Shown here: positions 1 through 12,900 of the stretch, piece after piece
Layout: each line of letters starts with the position of its first letter
Position numbering within the stretch: the stretch's first letter is position 1
Source of the DNA: Bombyx mori
Taxonomy: Eukaryota; Arthropoda; Insecta; Lepidoptera; Bombycidae
Reading direction: 5' to 3'
DNA: 64,000 nt
Assembly (NCBI RefSeq): GCF_030269925.1
Contig: NC_085109.1
Location: 5,704,001 to 5,768,000 of the forward strand
Translations under genes and position numbers: made by a program
The notes under the pieces: model-generated
Databases searched by the model: none
What the model saw: only the letters and a program-made list of their open reading frames with translations
What the model was told of the DNA's origin: nothing

Positions 1-210
1 CATAGGATGGCCACACGCGTGCGTTTTAACCGCTGTGTACCTTAAATGTACAAATTGCAAACCACTGTGTTTGTGTGGGAGTGCAGTAGTTGATAATTTT
101 ATTGATAATAAATAGATTGTACTCGCATGTCTGAATTGTGCTCGGATCAATGATTACTGTAAATTAATACCGTCAAAAGCCGCGAGAATTAGGCCGTCAA
201 AGTTTAACAA

Positions 211-390
211 AACTATTTATTGTGAAACTTTTGTTCTTGACGTCTGTGGTCAAATTGAGAATAGATTAAATATTGTTTGTCTTTAATATAGTTTTATAGT
301 GTAGCCTTGGCGAAATTTGTGATAGAAGTATAAAATACAATCATAATAGTGTACAAACTTACAATTTCAATTATAGTCGAATTTCGACTA
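211..390 (+). repeat. Dispersed repeat A, copy 1
   Basis: TCTGTGGTCAAATTGAGAAT, CTTGGCGAAAT and the hairpin word AGTCGAATTTCGACT recur at 9739-9976 in the same orientation. Here the hairpin is followed by CTGCGGGACCTCTAG, so a Helitron-like 3' end is possible. Confidence 0.7.
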
Positions 391-406
391 CTGCGGGACC
401 TCTAGT

Positions 407-666
407 TTTTCTAATAAATACTGTCAAAAGAGCTACGCTCTTTTTTTAGTTTTAATTTTTTTTTAGTTTACCTATGTTTTGACTACTACTAACAAAATTA
501 ATACATAATTTTATCTTACTTTAAAAGACAGTTAATATAACTGGTAAAAAATAAAAAATAAACGTTGCAAAGATGATTACTATTAAAAATATCACATGTT
601 AAACCTTTAACTCCTTTAAAATTTGTAAGTTTTGAGATTATACAGTTCTAATGCGAGAAGACGATA
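407..666 (+). repeat. Dispersed repeat B, copy 1
   Basis: About 260 bases from TTTTTCTAATAAATACTGTC to AATGCGAGAAGACGATA. An inverted copy lies at 27661-27910. It includes the short hairpin AAAGAGC / GCTCTTT. Confidence 0.75.
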
Positions 667-836
667 ATATGTAACGCAGCGTTTTTGCCGCTAAATAGTG
701 GAATATTTACGCACTGGCTGAAAGCGCGATGCTATGCTACTCACCGAGTCACTATCACTAGAACGATAGCGAACCAAAGCGATTGAAGCGACTGCGGTCG
801 GCATTCAGACTCAGCCAACTGGATCACTCGTTTCGG

Positions 837-870
837 TCATTCGTTCGCAATTTCGTGCAAACGATAGACG
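837..870 (+). promoter_or_regulatory. Core promoter (Inr + DPE) of first Ly6 gene
   Basis: TCATTC at 837-842 matches the arthropod initiator TCAKTY, with A+1 at 839. AGACG at 866-870 matches the downstream promoter element RGWYV and sits exactly at +28 to +32. I see no TATA box at about -30. The predicted 5' UTR is 77 nt and contains no ATG before the signal-peptide start at 916. The surroundings (700-900) are less AT-rich than the flanks. The motif match is seen in the sequence; its use as the start site is inferred. Confidence 0.6.
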
Positions 871-915
871 TCTCTCGTGTTTTCAGATAACCTAGTGAGT
901 TTATTGTGCATCATA

Positions 916-3900
916 ATGGCAAAACTATCGTTTCTTGTGCCCGTTTTGCTTCTTGCGCTATTCGTGAAGGACAGTAAGTAATGAATTAAAGTATTTTAAT
1001 TATTATTTACGTATTTTTTGGTCTGCACTTTAAAAGTATTTTTTTTATTTTGCTTGTTTGTGAACTGGTTTTTGATACAAAAATAAACATTACACCACTT
1101 CACTTTTTTTAAATAACAATATGCATAGATGTGTGATTAAAAGTGAATGAATATATTAGCTGATTGTTAAATACCTAGATATTATATCGTTTTGACAAAA
1201 TGTAGTAGTATTAATAATAGTGTTGACTTTTTACGTCACTCTAAGGTATTATTGACTTTTGCTATTTACCCAAAACCAGTTTCCTCTGGTAAACTTGCAA
1301 CTAAATGATGATAGTACTCTTAATGTTAACTGTTAATTACAATAAAAATTAAAATCTCCACGCCTACTAAATTATGGTTCTAAAATAATTCTGTTTTGGC
1401 GGGCTCCTCTATTACTCGGGGAGGTGAAGAGGGCTACATACCTATTAGTGATTTTAAATTTATGGCGGGAACATAACAATCAAAATCGTACAATAGTTAT
1501 GGTAATGTAACGTCTGCTAGTAATTTTTTTTTAGTTTCTTTTGCAGAATAATATAATAAATGGAGTAATAATATTAACATCCAGCCAGCGTTCGATTAAA
1601 AAAATGATTTGGTAGAGAAGGACCAATGAAAGTTATGTTTATTCAAATAAGACAACAGTAATCGTTGTAACTATCTTAAACGGAAACATAATCTTCAGTT
1701 GAAAAGCGTGATTTAAGCCTATTATGTAAAAAACTACAGGTCCTTGAACATAACTAAACAATTGTCTGCGCGTTGTCAATGCGTGTTGCACGTCAATATT
1801 TCTCTCACTCATCTACGATTCTGATTTCAAATAATGAAAAATTACGTAGCGCGACTAGCAACGTCCATCCATTATTTTGGAACCAGTTTAAAATGGATTC
1901 TTAGTATTTCGTTTGAAAAAAGAAAATATTCACAGAGCTGTGGCGGGTAGCCATCATACAACGCAAGATATTTGACAGATGCCTGAATCTCAATTACATT
2001 TTCAAGACAAGCTTGCATATATACAAGTTCCGAACAACAACATACGGACCGTCGCGTCGGTCTACCGAGCAAATATCACCCGCTCGGTGGAAGATCTTCC
2101 TTCCATCGTTAAGCCTCCCCAAATTAATAATAATATATTTATGATGTTATTACACGAGTTTAAGAATTTTGTTTAGAAAGTAAAACGTCTTACGTATCTA
2201 GTTTAAAGTTTTTATTGCCTATTCGCTATTAGGATGTAATTATTGCCAAAATAGAAAATAAAATATTCTACATTCGTATTTGTTTAAATTTTAATGTGAA
2301 CGAAACTTTCATTCCAGCCAGCACGACGTGCGTTCACAAATAGCTTAGATTATGTATGTATGTTGTTTCCGCTTTCACTTTTCACTTTATAGTTTGACAC
2401 ACTTTTAAATGCCCTTTAGATTATGTACCCAAGTACAAAATTTCGTGCAGCTTTCTAATGTTCTACAAATATGATTAAAAATAATAAGTTTGCTAGTTTT
2501 TTTACGTTACGTAATCTAGATACACGCGTTTATTATAATCATTTAAGTATACATCGAAAATAGGCACTTGTAATGTCTAATGATAGACAATCAACATGTA
2601 TTGATGCTACAATAGCTAGGAGTGAAATTTATTTTCTTACGTGAAAACGCAGATGTGAATTGTAAAATAATTATTTTATTTAGGTATGTCCAGTATTTTA
2701 TTTCTCTAGGTGATTAATCAATTATTTAAAGTATATCGTAAAATCATCACGAAAGGCAAAAAAATGTTTTAAATATGTAATTTCTATTTTTGGTTTGTTT
2801 AAATGAAAAAAAATTTCTTTATTAGCATTACAAAACATATCCAGAAATTTCCATGACGTCTTATTATTAGGCAATCATTTATACTCTAAAACCGGCTTTG
2901 CAACAATAGAATATTATAGTTTCATCTCGAATATATTAAAATTGTAATAAAGTAGGTAGGTATATATATTTTAACTCAGGTATTTTATTTTTATTTCGGC
3001 GAGTCGTAGACATTAAGAAACTGCTCTTTGCGATTTAATTTGGATATCGTCTGTCGTCAAAGTCCAGTGACCATGGAAATTGTAAAGTATTTAAAACTTC
3101 GGATATAATATAATAATAGTAAAAAAACATGAGATTAAAACGTAAAAAGAGTTTTAAACTAGAATTAAATTTTAGACATTAATGTATAAATATAAATTGT
3201 TAAAAATTTATTACTTGATTAGATTCATTGATTCAGCGAGTATGCTTCATTGTACACTAATTAAAAAAACATCAAATTCAAAAATGTACACAAAACGGTC
3301 TAATCGATAAGAGCGAACTTTTCCGGACAACCATCAGCTGCACAAGATTCATCTAAGTTAAAGTAATGGATGCATTTTACATAGATATCAACATACAAAA
3401 AAATGCTGACTTAAATGAATAGATATTATTATTTTATGTATAAAAATAAATAAATATACACGTAAAAATAAAATTTGATTAAGGAAAACGTTTTTGATCA
3501 GTTCTGTTCGACCAATCTGTAATTTGTCTGAAAATACTGGCATGAGACGTTATTACCAATTTACGGTCGTGGATGAGTGTCCCGAAACGGACCAAAATTT
3601 TAATGTTTTCACGATTGCTCACCGTTAAGACACTATGAATTAGCCACGGCTCATCCCAGTTAGGTTAAGTTTAAGTCGTTTTCATACTAGCCAGCGTCAA
3701 ATATAAGACTCTAATTGAGTCGTCTATTATCAAAGGTGGCAATCTGTGCATTTGGACAAAAAAATGTTATTGATATGTCAATACAGATTCTCTCTCCTCT
3801 CCTTCAAAGAATACGGTTCAAAACCTGCATTAAATAAAGGTTAATACTTAACCTGTTATTTATCTAAGATGTCGTTCAGAAGAGTTTTGTGACTGCCAAT

Positions 3901-6900
3901 GGAATACAAAGTCAATAATTCGTTTTTCTGATTTACCAATAATTGTCCAAAAGTCACATTGCCGGCTTTGATAATAGTCGACTCAATTATAAGTTACGAA
4001 ATATCAACTTACATGAATTACAACATTGAATTAATTTAATAAGCAAACATTCAACCCCTATAATGTGTCCGAGAATTGATAGTCATCCAAGACCCGCATG
4101 TTATATTGAGAAACTATTGATAGAAAAAAAAAAAAACTTAACTACCCAGGATGACCACAGCTATTGTATTCGTGACGAAGCGATGGCAAAGCACGCCATT
4201 AGTAGTTATTGATAGATTTCTATGAGAATTTGGTTCCATTTACAGGACAATGACCTTGTTGGCCCCTGTCATCAATTTCGAGTGTACGGTCTGTTATGAT
4301 AATTTCTTCAAATGTTATCACTTGAACCACTAGTTCGTTTGGGGATTTATTTATTACACCTACATCCACTCCACTGCCGAAGAGTTTCTGTGTTATAAAA
4401 AGAAGTTTTCGGAGATGTCATTATCGATTTTATTTTATTACTGGTGGTAGGACCTCTTGTGAGTCCGCACGGGTAGGTACCACCACCCCGTCTATTTCTG
4501 TCGTGAAGCAGTAATGCGTTTCGGCTTGAAAGGTGGGGTAGCCATTGTAACTATACTGAGACCTCAGAACTTATATCTCAAGGCGGGTGGCGCATTTACG
4601 TTGTAGATGTATATGGGCTCCAGTAACCACTTAACACCATGTGGGCTGTGAGGTCGTCCACGTGTGGGAACGATAAAGAAAAAAAAACCGAATTGTTATG
4701 ATTAAACATAAAAATACAATAACGGGCTTCGGAATTTTCGTACCCAAGGAGGTTCGTGAGGAAAATAACAAAACTAAAAACTCAATTGTTATTAAAAAAC
4801 AATTCGCAGTTTGTAACATTTGATGCGTAATGTTTGCCTTAATTTAAATTTTTATTTCTTACAACGATTTTAATGTTCAAACAGCCCAATCAAACTAATT
4901 TACCGAATCATCCGTATAGTTAATAGGGTAGATTAAGTGGGCTGGTTCTCTAGATCCCTGACCTTAGTTAGTAATGTCAATAGGCCACAAGGATCCAAGT
5001 CACCTAACTCTACTGTCCAGGCGTTAAGTTTAAATAATATTTATTACTCATAAGAACATACAATTCACTCATAATAGGATACATTAAAATTATAGTTAAA
5101 TACATAAAGTTAAATATTATTCAGAGTGCTTGCTAGTAATCTTGTTCATATCTATTCTATTACCCGTGGTTAAGAGAGTAATAATTAAATGTTTAGCTCA
5201 GTTATGTGGATGTCTTAAAAAGAAAAAAATGTCATATATTAAAAAGTTTTGGTCACATTTGATTTTAAAAGCGGCTTTAGGTGATTATTTAGTATTTTTT
5301 TCTGCTTCATAAGCTGACCCTGTTCTAAAAGATTCGAATATTGAAAATACTTTTGCTTCATCAACGCTATTTCATTGTATATACAAGCGATCTTTTCTTT
5401 GGAACGATGACGCGTATTTTTCGCGTTGCAAACAAATTTCGTGAGGTAGTCTGCCAAACTCCGGTACAATATTATAAAGGTACCGACGGGTCCGATTGTT
5501 GTGGGCAATGAGTTCACGTGATTAATAGTGCTATACGAAACTAACCTTATCTAAATACATACGGTGAGTCAGTCAATACAATGACAAATTATTGAAAAAC
5601 AAATAAGACCCGTCACGTGAACGGGTGATGAAATAAAAATTTACTTGATTTTTGCCAACAATTTATATTGCTCAAGTTTGGTACAAGAACTTGCTGGTCA
5701 TCTGGTGCTAAGATGTTGTGTTACTGAAAGTCATAATATGTCTATCTCGAAAAATTAAGTAGAAAGATAAAGTAAATAAAACAGTATAAATCGCTTACAG
5801 ATACCTTCAAAACAGTATTTAAAGTTCAAATACTTTAGATCACCACACAAACTGACATGATGTGAAAGACATGGTGATATAATAAAGTAGAACATTGCCA
5901 AAATTTTCATTTTTATTACGATCGGTAGGCAGCGGCTTGGCTCTGCCTCTGGCTTTGCTAAAGTCCATGGGCGACGGTAACCACTCACCATCAGGTGGGC
6001 CGTATGCGCGTCTGCCTACAAGTGAAATAAAAAAAAAATCAAATTAGTTAGAATGCACATTTGTCCATATAAAAACTCATGAAAGTTTTTTTTATTTTAT
6101 TCCTTAGATGGTTGGACGAGCTCACAGCCCAACTGGTGCTAAGTGGTTACTGGAGCCCATAGACATCTACAACGTAAATGCGCCACCCACCTTGAGATAA
6201 GTTCTAAGGTCTCAGTATAGTTACAACGGCTGCCCCACCTTTCAAACCGAAACGCATTACTGCTTCACGGCTGAAATAGGCAGGGTGGTGGTACCTACCC
6301 GCGCGGACTCACAAGAGGTCCTACCACCAGTACAGTATAGTAAGTATTTAATATCGGAACTAGGTTTCCGTTCATTATATCTATATATACGAACGCACAT
6401 ATAAAATGATGTCATGGTTTATGGTGGTCCCTAAATACTAAAGGAAACAGCGATGACATCACAACCCCGTCAACTGTACAGCAAATTCAACCGTATTTTG
6501 TGCGCAACACAGACTATTTGCGTATTCATTGCGACCATGGCGAGAGGCACTAAGGTCACTGGGTGTGCTCACAAGATTGTTTTTATAGATGATTTACGGC
6601 CTTCCTCGACATTGTTATACCGTGTAAATCTCTTGCACTGACTTTGCTATCAATAGAAAAAACATTGGTGTGAGCTAATCTTAGTTCGCTCGGCTACAAG
6701 ATACAATAAAAAATACCCGGATACTAATAGAAAAAAAAAAATACATGTGTGCAATTCACACGTGGTAGAAGTGAAACCTTCCAAAATTAAAATAAAATTT
6801 TCCTAAACGTCTTAAGTATATGTAAAATTTTGTCATTAGTAAATAATTGTAAGGTAGCGCCCTCTGTGAATTGATATTTTAATTTCACGTATAATCCTAA

Positions 6901-9900
6901 ATTAAAATTCACTACAAGAGCTTTCATACACACGTTAGTATTAAAAAATCTCACAGATGGCGCTGTATTAAATAGTATGTATATTTCTGTCTCATTCTTT
7001 TGTATTTGTGTCTCTTACCTGTCGTTTTTTCCGTTGCATCCGGTTTGAAATCATAACGATTCTAAAGAAGTTTTCACTTCAAAAAAATTACGGCTTAATC
7101 ACGTATTTTTATTGTCACTAAACTATTTCCGAAGTATCAAATGCTTTACAGTTATTGTGGTGAGGTTAAAATTAGTCTAAGGCTCAAGGAAATCGATGAA
7201 AATACGATAAGCATAAGTACTATCAATTATTTTCCTTCAAACTTAGCTTCGCAATTCCAACAGGGCGTCGATCCGACCTGGTGACCCATTTCCGAACACA
7301 ACGCCACGAAATCTACACGACTAATAAATTTGATATAAAAGTATCTTTACCTGTGTAGGTACTATACATTGTATATCAAACAATAAAAAGAAAATTGATC
7401 TCTAAAGATCTAAAAAGAAAATTGATGAAATATTGCGATAGATACTTACACAGTGGTCGATGTACTCCACGATGTACCCTACTAAACCTCAATATTAATT
7501 ATTGAGGTTTGTTGTGAGACCGCACGTCTTGCAAATTTTTGCAGCAAATGCATCGTGTGTTTCGGCTCGAAAGGTGGTTGGTGTAACCGATATGCAAATA
7601 TGTAGGATTTCGAACTCAATATTCTCAATATCTTATATCACTTAACACCAGGCCGTGAACAATATGTCTTTCTCAAGGCCTAGTCTCGTAGGATGAAAGA
7701 GGAAGAAGTCTTTTACTGGTAGTAGGACCTCTTGTGACTCCGCACGGGTAGGTACCACCACCCTGCCTATTTCTGCCGTGAAGCAGTAATGCGGGGCGGG
7801 GGCAGTTGAAGGGTGGGGCAGCCGTTGTAACTATACTGAGATCTTAGAACTTATATCTCAAGGTGGGTGGCGCATTTACGTTGCAGATGTCTATGGGCTC
7901 CAGTAACCACTTAACACCAGGTGGGCTGTGAGCTCGTCCACCCATTTAAGCAATAAAATAAATAAAAAAACTTCTTGCTTTTCTACTTTGGAGGCTCCGC
8001 AGTCCGACGTAACTCGGCCCGTAAGTACTCCTCATAGCCGGGTGTCCGTAAAGTGAGATTCCCCAGCGTTAAAAAAAAGACCATGAACTCTCCTACATAT
8101 TTACGGAGATACAAAAAATCGAACAATTGACACATTTAAAGATAACCGAGAAACTCATTAACTTGTAATTAACAAATTCTGTTTTAATTGACTATAGTCT
8201 TTGAGTTAGCATTAATTGATGGTCATGCATGAAATTAAAGTAAGTACATTGACCATGAATAAAGAATTATTATTTGGCTTCATGAATGTACTTCGTACAT
8301 ACAGTTGACGGCTAAGACAAACGTAACGTTATACTCGTATAGTTTATAGTATGATGACAGTCACATGAAGGTCAAAAAAATATTGTACTTTATGTTATCT
8401 TAACTTAAAGGTTTGTTTTCCATTACACTCATTTGCTAAGTTAAACATAATCACTTGATGGTTTAGTATGTAGAGATTTTTGAACGATCCTTGTAAAGCG
8501 AATATGAGTCACACGAGTCCGAGGAACTAGGATTTTAAATGTGATACATTGCGGCGCACCCAGTGAAAAATCATAAGTTTTAGGGTTGTCGTATAATGAG
8601 TGCCTATATTTTTGGTATTTCTACTAAATCATTTATAAACATTTTTATTTTTAGCCCAAGCACGACAAGGATACTTGAATGATTACAGGAATTAGTGTTT
8701 TATGTGTGGACATACCTTGATAAAACGAAATTGTTATGTAACTGTACACGCTCATCTCTATTATGATTGCAGCAATTCAGATGAATCGTTTGCAAAATAA
8801 ACTATACCTATATTTTTTAAGATCATCATTTGACTCAACGCATGTATAAATTGACAAAAAGGCTTCGGACTTGGAAACGACGGCAATCATTGCACCACGA
8901 AATCCTATAATGTTTTCATTCATTGATCCAGTAGTAGTAAACAATAGCATATAATAGTATGTTAACCTTTAAATAATTTTAATATAATCCATGTTATTTG
9001 ATTATTAGATAGTTATTCTTCTATGGTGTTGAACCGAAATGAATTGACTTTATCTATACTAATATTATAAAGAGGAAAGATTTGTTTGTTTGTTTGTTTC
9101 GAATAGGCTCCGAAACTACTGGACCGATTTGAAAAATTCTTTTTCCATTACAAGCCGACACTGTCCCTGATGAACATAGGCTACTTTTTTTTATATTTTT
9201 TTTATTTTATTTTTTGGTTTCATGTGTGTTTTAATGTTTCCGAAGCGAAGCGAGGGCGGGTCGCTAGTTTTTTATAAAATCTACGCGTCTCTAATGTGGA
9301 GACACAGCTCGTATTTACTTACGATAATAAAAATAAATGCTTGTGGCTTTTTACATCATAATAACCTGTGTGTAGCTACGTGGCACGAGAACAGTTTGAT
9401 AAATTCGTGTATTTCATATAAACGCGATAGTCGGAGCGAACAGCGATTATTAGTTAGTGTTTATATCTATATTAAAACAAACCTTCATAGTTTTGAAGGT
9501 TTGTTTTTACTTGTTCGATGCGTTCGCGTGAATAAATGGCGTCCGTATTATTTAAACAAATGAGTGGTATATACCTACCCACATTTTTTACGAAAATTGC
9601 GCGGACGGAGGAGTATGTAATTTCCCACACTTATAGAGAATATAGAGAGGGAGTGCAGAATGCCATTTTTTTTTATTATGACTAAAAATACATTAAATCA
9701 ATAAAAGAAACGACACACACACACGCTTAAATACTCTTCGTTTATTGTTAAACTTTGTTATTCTTTAAAATCTGTGGTCAAATTGAGAATAGATTATATT
9801 GTATACATTTATATTACTATATTTTGATAATATTGTTTATCTTTAATTATATTTGTCTATAATATTGTCTTGGCGAAATCTGTGAATATAAGAAGTAAAA

Positions 9901-12900
9901 TAATAGTATTTGACAATAGAACCATGATAATGTTCAAACTTATAATTTCAATTAATTATAGTCGAATTTCGACTACCGGCGACCACATGTTTAATGAAAT
10001 TTCGCCTTTTGTAATCTGAGTGACGACATTCCTCTTAACTTCTTTCTCATTATTTACGATGATCGTACAAAACAACCTTGGATCCAGCAGTATACAATGC
10101 AATGTTCAATGAATAATTATAACAGAATTCATGTGGATATACCTAAGACTCTTAGCATAATATGACTAGGTGTAACATAATAAATGCAAAAAATTCTTAA
10201 TAAATAGTATCGTGTTTGTTTTCCTGTTTGAATTTAGTGATAGCTTTAACAGTGTGGTATATATATAATACTAGTGTTATAATATAGTAGTGTTTGATAT
10301 AATTGCTCCACATGGGTAGTCGATCATGCGGTCCACCCAAGTTGAAGTGGTTACCTGAGTCGATAGACATCTCAACGTGAATGCCACATCTAGAGGCATG
10401 AAGTCGAAAAAGCTCAACCGGATTATAAAAGACCTACCCTTCAAGCCCAAACCCAGTAATAACGTCCAGGGACTACATCCTTATGGGCTTGCAATAAGGC
10501 CTAGTACCGGTTATCACGCAAGTTTATTTTTATTAGATATACGATGTTATTACATCATCGTGGAAGTCGTACATTAGAATTGGTACAACTCGTTTTTAAC
10601 TTATGACATAGTAATGCCCTTATTGGTAAAATCGATTCAACATTCTTTTTTATCTATATCTTCAATATTCTTTTTTATCTTTAATCGTCGGTAGATGCAT
10701 CGAACATGGAAGCGTCACGTGAGTGGTCAGATCTACCACGTGAATAGGTATATCTGTTTTCAATATAAGTGAATTTGTAATTTAAAATTTAATTTGCGTA
10801 ATTACTGGTGGTAGAAACTCTTGAGAGCCCGCGCGGTTAGGTACCACCACCCCGCCTATTTCTGCCGTGAAGCAGTAATGCGTTTCGGTTTGAAGGCTTG
10901 GGCAGCCGTTGTAATTATACTCGAGACCTTAGAACTTACATCTCAAGGTGGGTGGCGCATTTACTTCGTAGATGTCCTGTGGGCTCTTGTAACCACTTAA
11001 CACCAGGTGGGCTATGAGCTCGTCCACCCATCTAAGCAATAAAAAAAATAAAAAAGTGGCCAGTAAAATTTAAATATATCAAAGATGTAAAGTTTCTTGG
11101 GAGAATTCTTATTCTTTGACGTTATTATGGTTTGGAAGGATCATTTTGAAGAATCCTTTATTTTTTTTTTTTTTTTTTATTGCCCTTGTAGGCAGACGAG
11201 CATACGGCCCACCTGATGGTGAGTGGTTACCGTCGCCCATGGACTTCAGCAATGCCAGGGGCAGAGCCAAGCCGCTGCCTACCGCTAAAATTACCGCTTT
11301 ATTTAGCGTAACATGTGGTTACTGCGGACCATTTAGCTAATAAATGTAAAGTTTCCACTATTTGAATTTTTCATCATAAAGGCAAGCAAATACTTAATAC
11401 AGTTTAGAAGTGCGCAACTGCGTAGTAGATTCTGTGTAGAACCGGCTTTGAGTATAACATTTTCCTTTGCTCAATGCACGAATGTTGTGTAAGCTGGTAC
11501 CATCGAAGGTCAGCATATACTCGCTGAGCGATCTCAACGATTTAAAACTTTATATATTTTGAAAATTTAAATTGAGTAGTATACATAACAAAGTCTTTAA
11601 AATTAACTAAATTAACTAATAAAACTTAAATAATAAAAATTAACTAATAAAATTAATAAGAAAACTTTTTCGCCGTAATAACCATTATCTATTTTAATGT
11701 TTTTTTTTTAACATTATAATGATCGAACAAAAGATAACTAAAATTCACAAATAACAGTTTTGACTCGACTACGTTTTTTTTTAAATCATTACTGAAGCGT
11801 TATTACATGCCAGACGCACACGTGCCTCGTGCGCAGTTGACAATAACAATGCCAATTAATAAGTAGATAGTTCTAGAATAAGCACGCCTACTTTACCTAC
11901 CGTGGGACGAACGTTTCATGTTAATTGTTATCATTGCCATTCATTGTAGGAACTACTTACGACTAATATACAGTTAGTATTCCCAGGATGTTATCGTGAA
12001 GAATTATGATATTGTTTTTGAAATTAATTGACTGACTGATCAATTTTTCTACACAAATACGTTTAGAATGATTAGTTTTTTATTGGTGTCAACGCATTTT
12101 TAACCGACTTCAAAAAAGGAAAAGGTTCTCAATTCGACTGTATGTTTTTTTTATGTTTGTTACCTCATAACTTTTGAGTGGGTGAATCGATTTTTAAGGT
12201 TTTTTTTTTTTTTTTTAGTCCAGTTCTGATAATGGTATCTGTGAGAAAACCACATAAGTCTTAAATTTGCATTAAGTACGTGCTCGACAAATAAATAAAT
12301 AAGTCAATATCACGCCAACCGATTTCGATGATTATTGGTTTTAGTGCATATTAATTTGTTTTGGAATATCTTTTTTTTTTTCTATTTGAAGTCAGTTTTT
12401 GTTAAAGCATGTCTATTTACAATTATAATTGGATAACTATTAGGAATTTGGAAATTTATTGAGTTCAACGGAGTTTTTAGGAAAACCCGAGTCGTATCAT
12501 GCCTTAATTTTCTTAATTTATTCTACACTTGTATGCGTTCGCAGATAACAAATGCTTCATTATACCCGTCATTGTACAATTCTGATGAAACGCTAAATAT
12601 GCAAATTAAAACAATTCACACAATCTTATTCTTCCGGATTCCACAAAAAGTACTAAGATTTTAAAAGGTAGCTGTCCACGTCACCGCTTCGGTTGACATA
12701 AGCCAGTGTATTGATTGATTCGTGTAATCTGTATCTGAGCAATCAAATATAACCTTTTAGATGTATATTTTAAAGGTATGTGTGGCTTGAGTGTGATTGT
12801 TTGATTGTGTAATTTACTACACCGTTCTAATCTTATTGTAAGTAAATAAAATAAATAAAACAGAATTCTAACTTAGTATTTTATTGGCTTTTCACGAGTC

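Noticed and set aside
58..1000. A second exon or gene at the left edge
   Set aside because: Only repeats A and B and the Ly6 promoter are seen; no other coding signal.
9222..9563. 113-codon open frame
   Set aside because: It starts in a Helitron end and runs into AT-rich DNA; no motif, no homology recognised.
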